The notes under the pieces were generated by a model. That model saw nothing but the letters and a program-made list of their open reading frames with translations, was not told the DNA's origin and made no database searches. Positions 23,201-36,100 of a DNA stretch of 64,000 nt are shown piece by piece; the stretch's first letter is position 1, and each line of letters starts with the position of its first letter. The position numbers and the translations under genes are program-made. Origin of the DNA: Telopea speciosissima (Eukaryota > Streptophyta > Magnoliopsida > Proteales > Proteaceae); contig NC_057924.1 in the NCBI RefSeq assembly GCF_018873765.1, positions 5,704,001-5,768,000 on the forward strand, read 5' to 3'.

Positions 23201-25047
23201 TTTGGATGAAGATCATCAAGACAGAGGAATGAGGCTATCCTGTCGAGGGAAACTTTAGTTTGAACTATCATAAAGATTGTGTCTGGGAGGTTATAAATGG
23301 ACCCTTTCAATATCTCAAATGTTGCAAGTGCAGATAGAATCTTTCCTGACTCTAGCGGAATTTCCATAAGCACACAAAAACCAAAAGTAACCATGGTTAC
23401 AAACATGGGAGCAGATAAGAAGACAAAGTCAGTCATAGATAACTTATAAAGTAACATTTTTAACCGTCTTGTTTCGAAGGTCCTAATCTCAATTATTGTA
23501 GCCAAGAATTTCATTTCCCAGCCCTGGAGCTTGAGAAACCTCATATTCCTTAGAGCCTCAGATGTCACCGTCATCCTTTGATCCTTTGAATCCATCAAAC
23601 TCCCTTGAAATTTCTCCTGTAGTTTTCCCAGTGGAACATTTGCTAACATCAAAATCAATGTGGTAACAAAAGCTACAAGTGAAGCAAGTCCAAGATTCCT
23701 GTACAAGATCAACAATGCTAGAACAACCTGAATAGGAACCCTCCATACGTCATGTAAGTACCAACTGAAAAGGCCAATCCTCTCGACATCAACACTCATC
23801 AAATTAATGTTCTCCCCACTATTGTAGCCCAACTTTGATTGGCTTGAAAGCCTGAGACTTTTCTTATAGATTATTGCAAACAAGGCAGCACGGATCCTAA
23901 TTCCCATCTTTCGTAATTGAAAAAACAAGTGCCTTTCTGAGAGGCACCTTATAAGCTTCGAAAGAAAGAAAACAAACGCTAATGCATAGCCTTTAGATTT
24001 TAATTGGATAGAACTATTGAGATACTGAACAAATGCATCAATAAGGTATGGTCCAACATAAGAAGCCAATATGCATACAATGGAAAATAGAGATGTCCAT
24101 AGAATTTCTTTCCATGTTGAGAGAATCAATGCCCTTATCAACTTGAGTGTGCTAACCTGACCACTATTACCACCGCCATTACCATCAGATTCAAGTTTAT
24201 TTTTAAAACAAGCAAATACCACTTTGGCACTATCACAATTGGCAAGCTGAGGAACATCTTCGAGGTCTAGTGTTTTTTTGTACCCAAGTGAAAGCAAAGG
24301 GCCCATCCAAGCAAAACTAAAAATACTGAGAAGATTGGCATTTTCATAAGGAGTTATGCTCTCTCCGCTGACACTTGATCCTTGTTTTTCGTCACTATTG
24401 TTTTGATTGGAACTAATTTTTAAAAGAGGATCTGAAAGATAAGAATATTCATCTTCTCGTCCCTTGCCAAACAACCCAACATAACAAAATAACAAACCAG
24501 TAATAATGGATACAACATCGGAGACCCATAGGAGGATTTGTAAAGACAAATGTTTCCAATACAAACCAAGATGTATAACAAGATAGGAACAAGACATTAG
24601 GAGGTAAAAGACCCACCAAATCCTTAATAGAATAGGAAACATGTGCCCCCTTGAATGAGAAAACTGGATATGTAGGTAAGCAGAGATCACAAACCAAGTG
24701 ATCATTTTGAATCCAAAATCCAATTGGGCAACTAACTTTAGATCAGACCAACCATGTCTATATCCAGAGAGGTAGTTTAACATGAATAGGATAAGATGAC
24801 AAAATGATAGACCCATGCAAGATATAAGGGCTGACCAATAGTATAAAAAGTATGCATTTTTCAACATTGGATTTGAATTTTCAAGAGTAGGCATCATGCG
24901 TCTCTTGCAAGCACATGAAATGAATAAAACTGATAACAATATTAGATGTGAAGATGCAGAAAACCCATGCATGAAAATGGTCGTAGAAGACCGTGAAAAG
25001 AATATCCATATATTCATATCATTCTTTGGTTCTTCAAAAGCATCCAT
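17201..25047 (-). CDS. ABC transporter C family (MRP), ABCC3-like, ten exons, disrupted in exon 3
   Basis: ABCC proteins are full-size ATP-driven pumps, often vacuolar, for glutathione conjugates and other organic anions. Exons (minus strand): 22663-25047, 22259-22345, 21551-22174, 21285-21449, 19168-19462, 18847-19055, 18449-18754, 17886-17949, 17425-17664, 17201-17301; all have GT/AG borders and compatible phases. Net length is about 1491 codons, normal for ABCC3-like proteins. The order is TMD0, TMD1, NBD1 (Walker [10 protein letters not shown] about residue 665, LSGGQKQR, Walker [13 protein letters not shown]), TMD2 and NBD2 (GRTGSGKST about 1283, [19 protein letters not shown]-loop IAHRL). 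In exon 3 the reading frame meets TAA at 22019-22021 and two TGA codons soon after. The original frame is open again from 21970, and the interval is open in a +1 frame. The lesion sits in the poorly conserved linker after NBD1. It may be a recent null allele or a sequence error; everything else looks intact. Confidence 0.9.
19463..21284. other. Long intron 4 of the ABCC gene, with LINE-like 3' tail remnant
   Basis: At about 1.8 kb this is the largest intron of the gene. Around 20567-20700 a T-run is followed by CCGCTAAAAGGATTCATTGA and A/G-rich sequence. This resembles the antisense 3' end of an L1-type LINE, similar in style to the insertion at 52907-53103. The rest is AT-rich. Confidence 0.4.
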
Positions 25048-26091
25048 GTTTGCAATTTCTCTTTTCTTCTGTTTGCAGTTTGATGAAGTAGTTTAGAAGT
25101 CAACAATCCTATTAGCTTTATCACATTTTGAATTGATGCAGACCCATTTGCATAATCGTTGTGGAAACTCTAGCATCTAAATACCAACCATTTGCACCTT
25201 ATATGTTGGCAGGAAGACTTAGACCAATAATGAAGTCTCAATATGAACCTTAGGTGGTTAAACCTGTTAATGAACAGACAAAACAAAAATTGTTTACAAT
25301 ATATAAAAAACAAGAGAATTGGTAAAATTCACATAGAACAATCAAGAATGGAAGATGCTACAATTATAAATAATTCAGTTCATGTTCAAATGAGAACATC
25401 AATAAAGAGAGTACAAATTTAGTAAAATGAATAGAAATAAGTCAATATATTTTTAGAAATAATATATTGGAGCATAACGTAGCGTCCCCAAATCCGTGTA
25501 AGGTATAGTGAAATTTTTTCTTTTTCTTTTCCTTTCACCTGTAAATGCGGAATCTATACATATATTTCAAATAATAACAGCGACATTAGAATTCAACAAT
25601 GGATTTACAAAATATTTCCATTCACTTCATAACCTGCTAAAATTTAACATTCCCATAAACATTTGAAAATCTACTGACATGAATCATCTTATGCAATATC
25701 CATTAATATCATCGGTAAACCTACTGGTATCAACCATCTCATCATAACATCCATCTAACATTGTAACTATGCATTCACATAAACGTTCATCAATCTTGTA
25801 CATTCTAAAATCTGAAATCCATGATAATGTATCAACACGGCTGTTCAAAACTAAAAGTCCATCAACATCTATCAAATAAATCCTAACAACCTGTATCTGT
25901 GACTTTACATCAATCATCTAACCATCAAAGTACATCCCAATGTTTATGTACAACAAAATTTATTTCTATAAACTATCTCTGTAAATCTAAATCATCTACT
26001 AGGAAGGCTGGACACCTTTTCCCTGAAATCCATTTGAAACCCAAAAATTTTACGTAGTACTTGCTGAGGCCTCTAAGGCACTCAACCACAA

Positions 26092-26122
<31 letters not shown>

Positions 26123-26974
26123 ACAAAGGAGGGGGAGAAGAGGTGGGTGTCGGTCACTGAAACAACCATCCAGGGATGCTGGTCGAGCCTACTACAAGTC
26201 AGTAGCAGCGCATCCCCCAACTCCCTTCACTTTCTTCTTCCAAACTTTCCCCTTTTATTTTCTCTACAAAATCACTGACATTCCCCTTTCCATTTGAAAC
26301 CCTAGAATATAAATCCATGAAACCCCTTCATTTTGATGTTTTCCATTCCAAATGAATTCCAAAATAAAACTAAAACAAAGAATACATGATTAAATCATCA
26401 CTTGAGAAAGAGAACAATACCTCTTGCCTTGATTTTTCTTCAAATCCCCAGCTCAAAATTCTCCAGCCCTTGTTCTTTTCCCCAAATCCCTTCTTCTTCT
26501 ACTCCTTCTCTAGACTCTCCACCATCAAAGAAAACCCAATCAAAACCATAAAAAATTACACCCTTAAACCCCCCCCCCCAGTTGTGCAAGATTTCCCCTT
26601 CTTCCTTTCACTTTCTCAGTTCTTCTTTCTCTCCCTCTCAAGATCGTTCCCTTCCCAAATTTTTTTAATCAAATTGGCATCTCCTGTAGATTATATTGCC
26701 CCCATACCCATGAGAGACAAGGGGCTATTGAGTGTCGTCATCGCCACATCATTGAATCTGGCCTCTCCCTTCTTGCTCATGGGTCGATTCCTAGGCATTA
26801 CTCGCACTTTGCCTTTGAAACCGCCATTTAGCTAATTAATAGGATGCCCTCTAAGGTCTCCTATGGGGTCACCTCGTTTCAACTGGTACCACAAGCCCCC
26901 TGACTATTCCTTTTCATGTTCTTTTGGCTGTCTTTGTTTTCCTTACCTTCATCACTATAATCAACATAAGATGG
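25048..26974. other. Intergenic; 5' flank of the ABCC gene, no gene seen
   Basis: This is AT-rich sequence. A C/T-rich stretch at about 26390-26835 stays open for 149 codons on the plus strand, but its composition (long runs of Pro, Phe, Ser) looks like low-complexity pyrimidine sequence rather than a gene. A microsatellite lies at 26093-26122. Confidence 0.5.
26093..26122. repeat. (AC)n microsatellite
   Basis: This is an uninterrupted AC dinucleotide run of about 30 bp. Confidence 0.95.
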
Positions 26975-27350
26975 ATTATTGCTCCACCCCGTGTGTTGTT
27001 TAGGCTATAGCTCCTCTCACACTGACTATCGTTGTCTTAATATTACCACCAATCGTACATACATTGCCAGGCATGTCCGTTCTCTTGACTCTTCTTTTCC
27101 GTTTGGCACTTCCTCCATTTTAGGTCACCCTCCCTCCCCCTCTCTTTCTTCACAGTCTCCATGGGTTTCTGTCCCTACTCGGACCCCTCCCCTTATCAGC
27201 CCCATCCCCCTTGTATGCCCTTACCAGCCCCCTTCCCCTACAGTCAACTCACTGACCCCGTCCCCAATCCTCTCTAATCCACAGTCCCCTATTCCCATTG
27301 CCTCTCCCTTCATCTTCCCCCGCCGATTCCACTACAACCCCTCCCATTAA
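26975..27350 (+). mobile_element. Ty1/copia retrotransposon fragment (fossil)
   Basis: The peptide CLGYSSSHTDYRCLNITTNR followed by TYIARHVRSLDSSFPF matches the conserved region after the copia integrase core (usual form FLGYSxxxKGYRC). It is followed by Pro/Ser-rich sequence as in copia elements. No RT domain or LTRs are seen nearby, so this is an isolated, broken remnant. Confidence 0.8.
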
Positions 27351-27576
27351 AACTCAGTCCATTCAGTAGCTCTATGAAAAAAGGAATAGGTGATGAGGAG
27401 GTTATGTTGCTCGTTTTGGCTCATTCGTATAGGAAGAAGATGGAGAAAAAGTGCAAGAGTTGCATGAGAATGTCATTGATCAGTCCTTCCTAAATGGGTT
27501 TTGTGAACATTACAAAACCTCAATCCTGCTCAACATGAATAGAAGGATCGAACGTAATACAGCAATCCCACATAGG

Positions 27577-27627
27577 TGTGTGTGTGTATGTGTGTGTATG
27601 TGTTAGAAAGAGAGAGAGAGAGAGACG
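27577..27627. repeat. (TG)n / (GA)n compound microsatellite
   Basis: A GTGTGTGTGTATGTGTGTG run is followed by a GAGAGAGAGAGAGA run. Confidence 0.9.
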
Positions 27628-27989
27628 CACCTTGAAGAAGAAGAAGCTTCAAAAGAGAGACGAGGTTCTAGATAGCGAGCGTTTTACATCTTCAAGCACT
27701 ACTTGTTGAACGAACCAAATATAATCCCCTAACCTGCGCCTCTTCAATGAATTTGGACCATTTGCTGGTAACGTAATTCAACCATGGGAAGCGCCTAGAT
27801 GTCGGTGAGCAGAGGGAGCACAGCTCTCACACTCCCCGAAAAAATGGAAAGTAATAATAGATCCTTCGAGGGATTGTCTCATCTCTAACCCTTAAATTAA
27901 AGGCACAACTCTCGCCGCGAGAGAACGCTGCTCTAGACTATGAGAGCAGCGCACACAAGTATCGCCCAGTGCATGATCAAGGATCAAGA

Positions 27990-28330
27990 ACTCGGGTTTC
28001 GACCTAGCCGAAACTGAGATTTGGTCGATTTGGTCGAAATCATCCGAAACCAGATCGAAACCTGGTACTTTTTTATATTCATGGGAAAACCTTAATTGGA
28101 AGGGTTTCTGTCCAAAGTCGAAACCAAGTCGAGATATGCCTTTCTCGGTCGAGATGAGGTATTATATAGGCTTGGTTCAAAGGTGGTTCAATCGAAACTA
28201 TCGAAACATGGTCGAAACCATTGATACCGATCCAAAAACATGCATAAAAATACACCTCTATCTCATCTTGAAAACCTGTGAAACTGAGTTATCTTGGTGT
28301 TTTCGACAGGTTTCGAGCAAGTTCTTCTTC
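27990..28330. repeat. GTTTCGAC-rich palindromic repeat, unclassified
   Basis: The motif TCGAAAC and its complement GTTTCGA recur many times (GGGTTTCGACCTAGCC, CCGAAACCAGATCGAAACC, TCGACAGGTTTCGAGCAAG). It looks like a diverged fold-back transposable element fragment. Ends are not clear. Confidence 0.4.
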
Positions 28331-28654
28331 CATGTGCATGATATATTTTTGGTAAACAATCCTAATACATGATAACTACCTAAATCTACGAACCATATTA
28401 ATCCCAGGATGGGCTCCACATTCATGGTTTACATCCCATCCATTAATGTTTGGGTTTGGGGCCTGGGCTGGTTGGGCCTCAACAAGCTACTAGCTTGGGA
28501 TCCTATTGTGCCAGTTCTTGCTTATATTTTGAAGGATCTGTGTCTGCCATCAATCATCTTTTCAAGATCTGTATATACGGACATAGGGTGTTTGGGTTGA
28601 GCCTTGATCATTAGTTTTGCTGTGACAAAATTGGTCCCCTTGAGTGTGGGATTT

Positions 28655-28885
28655 GCAACTTATGTGGACAGACTCAAAATTAAATCAATGAATCAATGTT
28701 GACCAATCATAAATAAAGAAGGTGATTCAAAGAATGGTGTTTTAGAGACAGTTAAAATATGATCGATGAAGTCGAGAGGTGTAGTGTTGTGTAATCGACT
28801 AATTCCTCTTAAGCTTAAAAAGAAATTCTATAGGACAGCCATACGATTGGCTACGATGTATGGGGAGTAAAGACTCTTCCATTTT
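28655..28885 (+). mobile_element. RTE-like LINE fragment, reverse transcriptase C-terminal part
   Basis: Peptides such as IINKEGDSKNGV and IPLKLKKKFYRTAIRLATMYG correspond to the end of plant LINE reverse transcriptase. It is closely related to the fragments at 46390-47300 and 49010-49640. It is truncated at both ends and non-functional. Confidence 0.7.
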
Positions 28886-31237
28886 TCTCGCCTCAGTAGG
28901 GCCCAGGCCCATGTTTTGTTTCAGTTGAGGGGAAAATGGTTTGTGTGTGGGAGCATTGAGCATGCATCCCAAATACGGGAGAGGGTGAAATGACCTCCCT
29001 GCACCCATGAAATGCGAGATGACCACCCTTGTTGATGCTTCTACGTGTGCTCTCATTGGCTCCTCGCACGCATAGGTCCACATGCCCCCCCCACAAAAAA
29101 ACACTTCCCCATTTTTGTTTGATGGATATATGTTTGATTTTTTTTCCCCATCCTTTTACTCGCTCTATAATAAACTTGAGAGCAGTCTGATGTGTTTGTG
29201 GGGCCCAAGTTCGGTAAAGACCCATGACATGAATAGTTCAAGATATCGGTATCCCTGATACCCGTTACCAATACGTTGGGGTGTCAAAATGTGACCGAAC
29301 CAGTGAAATCCGATCGAACTGAACAAAGACGTATTGAATATATATATACATTACAAATCGAACCTGATATCAACGATAAGAGAATCAAAATCGAACTGAA
29401 ATTGAATCTTTCCTTAATACTTTGGTTTTGGATTCAACTATTCTCTCATCTAAAACTGGTGAAACCGGACCAAAACCAAACCGAACGATTAATACCCCCT
29501 ACCAATACAATACCCATTACTGTAGCAGTGGAATCGGTACAGGAAAAGGTAAAATGGTCCCAAAAAAAAATCAAGGTAGAAGTATTTTGAGGTACAAAAC
29601 GGTCCAATCTGATCTGATACAGCCAATCTGTATTAGTATTGGCTGAGATCAATACAGGCACCGATACCGATACCAATACTGATACCTACGACCTTGATTA
29701 AATGTTCTCATGTTTTGTTGCAGAATTAGCACAATTATATCTTCCCAGGAGTGTGAAACTGCCCATAAAACGAAACTGGTCCAGGCCCATCTATATTAGC
29801 GTAAGCACAGAGTGATCCAGGCCAATCTGGGCTGGCCCAAGAAGCTCATTAATACCATTAGATGAGTTCTCTCATGCTTCAGTGTGACCTACAGACATTG
29901 ACTCTTAAAACAGAGTATTGTGTGTACACCTCTGTTGCAATCCGTGAGAAAGAGGCGTAGGGGAATGCATCAATGAGTCGCAATAAAACAGTATCATATA
30001 TATGAGGACAGTGATGTCATTTTATGTGAGGAGGAGAGAAAAAGGCCCAGAGGTGCCCGGCTTGGCAACTTAGAGAACCTTTTATTTTTTTTTTTCATCA
30101 AAAAAATAAAAAAAGGAGAAAAGACATCCTTATTTAAGCTCTTACATTGTTTAAAATAAATAATGATGACGAACCGGGCCCAGCCCAGGGGTGGGCAGGA
30201 TCAGAGATGGATGGACCGGTCTGGCCAGCTTAATTTATCGGTGCTTAGCAGCTTTCAGAGTATCTTTGACATGTTCCCACTACTGCTACTGATTTCCTCT
30301 TTGTTTTCTCTAAGTCTTCAACTCAGTAATTACTTCCCATGTCTTCCCATACGTCCAAGCGTTTCATAGCTTTCTCCACTTGAGAATTCAATTCACATAT
30401 CCCAAATACATAAATGTGACCCCGAAAACTTATCATGTAATGAGATTAATTACATCTTGGGCAAGAAATCGTTGCTTGGTGGTGTAGCCCCTGTACCAGT
30501 ATGGGGGCTAATAAGAGCCGGCGTAAGAGCATCAACACGGATGAGATTTTTTTATTTCAGAAGGATATGGGAGGTAATTTTGCGTGCTCTTGTGTTTTGA
30601 CGCAAGAACCATGCAACTAAACAACATTCTTTTTCCCTTAAATCGCTTTCCTATGAAAAATAAGCAAGAAAGAATGTTTTGTCAGGCTGTGTGGGAGAAG
30701 GTTTTTTATGCCGCTAATGTGTGGGGGTATTGGGGGAACCTCCTATGCTACACCAATTGGAGTGTGGGAATCAATATTTTGTCAATGGGAACCCAAATGG
30801 TCAGGAATGAGAGAGAGTGTCAAAGATATGATAGGGTGTGGGAAAGCATCCCCACAGTGATAGCTTGGGGATCTTTTTCTACTCTTTTTTAGGCTTGTTG
30901 AGGTTTTAGGTTTCTTCATGTGATGGTTAAACTTCGGGGGGAAAAGAAGCCCACGATGGCAGAGTGCAGATTCCATCATATGCCTTCTCACATAATGAGC
31001 TTTGAGATTCACACTTGACATTTTGTCTCATATTTCGACTTATGTGGGACCCATATGAATGATTCCCTTCTCCACATTACTACTGATGTGGTGTGCAGAT
31101 TCCTTTCAACGCTAGCATCATGGAAGTACCCTCTTCCTTCAATTACAGTTCTATTTGGCTCTTGTTTCCTTATCAGGTGGAAACAATGCCCCAAGCTCAA
31201 TTGTCACTATTTTTGAAGTACGGGAAAATGCTGGGCA

Positions 31238-31467
31238 CCATGGTTTGTGATCTCGGTATCGGCTAGATCAGACTGGATTGGGATCGGATCGACCGATACG
31301 GATTGGGATCGCCCAAACTCAGGCAAATATGACACTTCTGTCCATGTTTTCTTATGAAAAAAAGTAATTTTTTTACATTTTTACCCATGTTCGTACAGCT
31401 GGATCGGATCGGTATCGGGATTGGTCTTGATGGATACTGATCCGATACGATACCTCAAACCATGCTG
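31238..31467. repeat. F8 palindromic repeat (ACCATGGTTTGTGATC arms)
   Basis: The left end CACCATGGTTTGTGATCTCG pairs with the right GATACCTCAAACCATGCTGG. The interior is rich in GGATCGGATCG / CCGATACG. It is present in copy C but I did not see it at the matching place in copies A and B, so it probably inserted after the duplication. Confidence 0.6.
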
Positions 31468-32170
31468 GGCACACCGTTGGTATACTACAAGCTAGTGCCT
31501 GTCATGTCTATCTCTCTCTTACCCCACCCCCCTTTTTAAATGACTCTCATGCCCCTCTTGTATGAGGCCCCGTCTCATAGCTCCATTGGTGCCACCTGCT
31601 AACTTACCGCATACGACAGTGTGTCTATCCGTCTTCGTTAAAGTATTCATTACTTGGTTTTCCTACCTTTATTTCTTGGGCACCAACTTTTCTCTCTTTT
31701 TATCCCAAAAAAAAAATTAGGTCTCTTCCTTTGACAAAAAAAATGTTAGTTGGTTTTTTGCTTTGATTTTAGTTCCATTACGATCTCAAGCCATCAGTCT
31801 TGTCTACAATTGTCCGTTTTCTCTTTGTATATCTTTTTATTTATCTGCAAATCCTCTTGTTACTATCCTTGTCACATGCGGAAACTAAATTCATATCAAT
31901 CTTTCCCTATCACATGTGACTAGAGATAGCCAACCTTGGAGAATTTGTTTCCTTGTTGGTCTCTTTCTATTGGTGCTATATTTATAGCCCAATATCTGGT
32001 ATTCTAATTAGCTCTCACCTTGTCTTTTAATTCTTTCCATGTTTTACCTTAGATCCATTTTTTGGATTGAGAATTTGAGGAGGATATGGAACCAAATGTG
32101 TGATGAAGAGATTAGGATCTCCATTGAATAACTAAATAAGACCTTAAAATAAAATTAATGGCTTAATTAC

Positions 32171-32257
32171 CTCTTTATTCCAGTCAGTCCGATATGTAAT
32201 CCACAATAAAATAAGTGTCTGCATTGCTGTACCACCTATCATCCCTGACCATATGCC
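32171..32257 (-). pseudogene. Orphan MATE exon 6 (copy C, left arm of inverted repeat)
   Basis: This 87-nt exon with intact AG and GT borders encodes [20 protein letters not shown] followed by TYRTDWNKE, the same as in MATE A and MATE B. No upstream MATE exons exist in this copy, so it cannot make a transporter. Confidence 0.9.
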
Positions 32258-33064
32258 CTATAAATTAAGCCACAGACATCAATTAATTAATTATAATCCA
32301 CTTCTCAATGTCAATATAACCCAATCTATTTGTTCTTTGATTCTTAAAGTAGCTACAAAGTCACATAAACTATTATGATCCACTACACACAAACAAAAAA
32401 TAAAGTCAATTTTGATTAGAAATGCTCATTCCTATAGAATCCAATTAAATTCACTTTGGACTCTCGACAAATAGAAGTGAAAAAACAAAATAGAACCAAT
32501 ACTATTCTTCAATTACTTTCTTCAGGCACATGGGAGCGGGGACCACCCCGGGCAGTGTGATTCTTTCCACAAGTGCGGCACAGAAAACACCTATTCTTTT
32601 AATTGGCTGTTGTAATGGGGAATTCTGAATCAGGTAAGTACCCCATAAGGAGCACCACCTGATTCAGAAACTTCCCCCATGAACAAAGACAGCCAAACAA
32701 GTTAAAAGAAAGTAGGGAGAATGTCAGGGCGGGGGTGGCATTGCGCCCACTCCCAGTGGCCCCCAGTGCACTGCGCTACGGCACGGAGAACAGCTGCCCA
32801 AGAAAGTAATTGAAGAATAGTATTGATTCTATTTTGTTTTTTCACTTCTATTTGTCGAGAGTCCAAAGTGAATTTAATTGGATTCTATAGGAATGAGCAT
32901 TTCTAATCAAAATTGACTTTATTTTTTGTTTGTGTGTAGTGGATCATAATAGTTTATGTGACTTTGTAGCTACTTTAAGAATCAAAGAACAAATAGATTG
33001 GGTTATATTGACATTGAGAAGTGGATTATAATTAATTAATTGATGTCTGTGGCTTAATTTATAG

Positions 33065-33151
33065 GGCATATGGTCAGGGATGATAGGTGGTACAGCAATG
33101 CAGACACTTATTTTATTGTGGATTACATATCGGACTGACTGGAACAAAGAG
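33065..33151 (+). pseudogene. Orphan MATE exon 6 (inverted copy, right arm)
   Basis: This is the mirror image of the exon at 32171-32257, on the plus strand, with the same length and intact splice borders. It has no accompanying MATE exons in this orientation. Confidence 0.9.
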
Positions 33152-36100
33152 GTAATTAAGCCATTAATTTTATTTTTAAGGTCTTATTTAGTTACTCAAT
33201 GGAGATCCTAATCTCTTCATCACACATTTGCTTCCATATCCTCCTCAAATTCTCAATCCAAAAAATGGACCTAAGGTAAAACATGGAAAGAATTAAAAGA
33301 CAAGGTGAGAGCTAATTAGATTACCAGAGATTGGGCTATAAATATAGCACCAATAGAAAGAGACCAACAAGGAAACAAATTCTCCAAGGTTGGCTATCTC
33401 TAGTCACATGTGATAGGGAAAGATTGATATGAATTTAGTTTCCGCATGTGACAAGGATAGTAACAAGAGGATTTGCAGATAAATAAAAAGATATACAAAG
33501 AGAAAACGGACAAGAGTAGACAAGACTGATGCTTGAGCTCGTAATGGAACTAAAAGTCATAGCAACAAACCAACTAACATGGGGTAATGACACTTACCCC
33601 ATGTGACAATATCACTAATTTCAAATCGTTTCATGTTTGGTTATTAAATTCCACTTTACTTTGTATTCAATTCCATTTGTTTTAAAATGTAAAATAAATA
33701 TTACATGTAAAATATATCATTACTATATATTGTAAGAAATTTAAGTAATTTATACAATGACATGGGGTAATGATTACAAAAATTTATTTTTAAAGAATTG
33801 GGGGTGGAGAATTCTCTCTCTCCCTCTCTCTCCTTCATATCAATATGGCCCAACCCCTGTTTTATTTTAGTTCTTTATTTTTATTTGAAGAAAATGGTTT
33901 TTGTGGGGGAGCATGGCAACTGCACCTAGGCATCGGAGAGCATAAATGACTACCATGCCCCCCATGAAATGCGAAATGACTGCCCCTATTGAATGCTTAC
34001 CGATTCACTCTCATTGGCCCTATATGCACACAAGAGCCATGCTCTCCCACAGAAAACACTTCCCCCTTTATTTGATGGATAAATGTTTGATTCCCACCAC
34101 CCATTTACTCGCTCTATAATAAACTCGAGTACAAGTTCGGTAAAAACCCATGAAATGCTGGTTCCAGGTATCGATATTGTTGGTATGTGATACCAATATA
34201 TAGGGGTGTCAAAATGTGATCGAACTGGTGAAAGCATATCAAACCGATCCAAAGCATAATGGATTGGTTTTGGATTGTGGTATTGTGAAACTGGTTGAAA
34301 ATTGGACCACATTGAAATTGAACTGAATATGGCGGACCAAAATTGAATCCAAACGATACCACCCAGAAAATCATTAAAAAAATATGTGTTTTTCCCATAT
34401 ATACATATATGGATTGCAAACCAAATCCGATATCATACCGATAAGAGAATAAAAAAAAAACAAGATACAAATCGAACCAAAAGTGAATCTTCCCTTAATA
34501 GTTTGGTTTTGGATTCACCCATTCTCTTAAAAAAAAAAATAGTGAAACTAGACCATAATCAAACCGATCAATTGACACCCCCAACCAATACGATACCTGA
34601 TACTCTATACCAGTGGTATCGGTGCATGGAAGGGTAAAATTGTCCAAAAAAAACAAGATAGTGGTAATTTGAGGGACAAAACGGTCTGATCTAATCTGAG
34701 GGCAGTGAGGTCATTTCAGGGGACGATAAGAGAAACAGGTATAGAACTGCTAGCTTATCCTGCCCCAGCGGCTCAGAGAAAATTTTCACATATTCAATAT
34801 TGACTTATATTCTTCCTTCTCAAATTGTACAAATACTTCATCCTTATTTAAGCTCTTACATTGTTTAAAAAAATTAATGATGTACGAACCGGGGCCAGTG
34901 CCTAAAGAAGGCTGGACCAGAGATAGATGGACCGGTCTAGCCAGCGATGTCGGTGCTTAGTAGCTTTGAGAGTATCTTTGACATGCTTCCAGTGCTGCTA
35001 CTAATTTCCTCTCAATGTTTTCTCAAAGTCTTTCAACTCAGTAATTACTTCGGGGGCGTTTCTGCCTTGTCTTCCCATACGTCCAAGCGTTTCATAGTTT
35101 TCTCCACCTGAGAATTCAATTTATATATCTCAAATACATAAATGTAAATTACATCATTAATTACATCCCGGGCAAGAGATTGGAAAAAATTTTGCTTCTT
35201 GCTGCAAGGCTGGCAACCAAGGAAATGGAATAATTCAGTTCCCTTATGGGTTCATAAATACCCTCCTAGGTTTTAGTATTTTCTAAAATACCTTTTAATA
35301 TCTCATTTTCTTGGCTGCCAGCCATGTAGCAGGAACATTCCTGTTACAAATGTAGCAACAAAATTTCATCCCAAGAGATTGATGCTTGGTAGTGTAGCCG
35401 CTGCACCAACATGGGGGTCAATAAGAGTGGGTATAGGAGCATCAGCACAGATAAGATTTCTTTTTTTTTAATTTCAGAAGGGTGTGGGCAGAAATGTCAC
35501 ACAACTAAGCAATATTCTTTTTCCCCTTAAATCTCATTCCTATGAAAAATGAGGGAGAAATAATGTTGTCAAGCAGTGTGGGAGAGGGTTTTGATGCCGC
35601 CAGCGTATGAGGGTTGTTGAAGGGGATAATCTCCCACGCTACATCAATTGGAAAGCTCGAATCAATATTTTTTCAATCGGGACCCATATGGTTCAGGGAT
35701 GCGAGAGAGTGTTAAGATGTGAGAGGGTGTGGGAAAGCAACACCTTGGGGAACTTTTTCTACTGTTGTTTTTTAGGCTTCTTGAAGTTTTAGGTTTATAC
35801 ATGTTATAGCTAGACTTCCAGGGAAAAAGAAGCCCATCATGCCATAGTGCATATTCCATCATATGCACTCTCACATAATGAGCTGTGAGATCCACATTGA
35901 CACTTTCTCTCATGTTCCAACCTATGTGGAACCCATGTGAATGATACTATTCTCCACATCGTCATTGATGTAGCGTGCAGATTCCTCCCAACATTGGTAT
36001 CATGGGGGAACTCTCTTCCTTCAATTACTCTTTTACTTGGCTCTTGTTTCCTTAGCAGATGGAAACAATTGCCGTAAACCCAACTGTCATTCTTTTTAAA

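Larger units (their letters stand above)
28380..32522. repeat. Duplication block, copy C (partial, truncated)
   Basis: From about 28890 to 32522 the sequence is collinear with copy A (from about 33800) and copy B (from about 50200). Landmarks present in all three are GATGGATGGACCGGTCT-type sequence (about 30205), CTTCCCATACGTCCAAGCGT (30341) and the MATE exon 6 (32171-32257). The upstream flank 28380-28520 also matches 48900-49020, the upstream flank of copy B. Copy C ends soon after exon 6, so the rest of a MATE gene is missing. Confidence 0.85.
31743..33580. repeat. Large inverted repeat: arms 31743-32522 and 32800-33580, spacer 277 bp
   Basis: The left arm read backwards on the complementary strand matches the right arm across about 780 bp with only scattered differences. 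Outer ends are ATGTTAGTTGG and CCAACTAACAT; inner ends are TAATTACTTTCTT... and AAGAAAGTAATT. Each arm contains the 87-nt MATE exon 6 with its splice sites. The spacer holds pieces of F1 MITE and block sequence in the inverted orientation, so the right arm is an inverted copy of the end of the duplication block. Transcription across it would give a long hairpin RNA. Confidence 0.92.

Noticed and set aside
26386-26835. 149-codon open frame on the plus strand
   Set aside because: Composition is long pyrimidine-rich low-complexity sequence with no recognisable domain, and flanking regions show no splice or promoter pattern.
33890-34070. Possible small gene in the repeated segment with GGGGGAGCATGG and CTCATTGGCCC (also at 28925 and 50280)
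   Set aside because: Frames differ between the three block copies and carry stops; it behaves as non-coding duplicated DNA, perhaps an old repeat.
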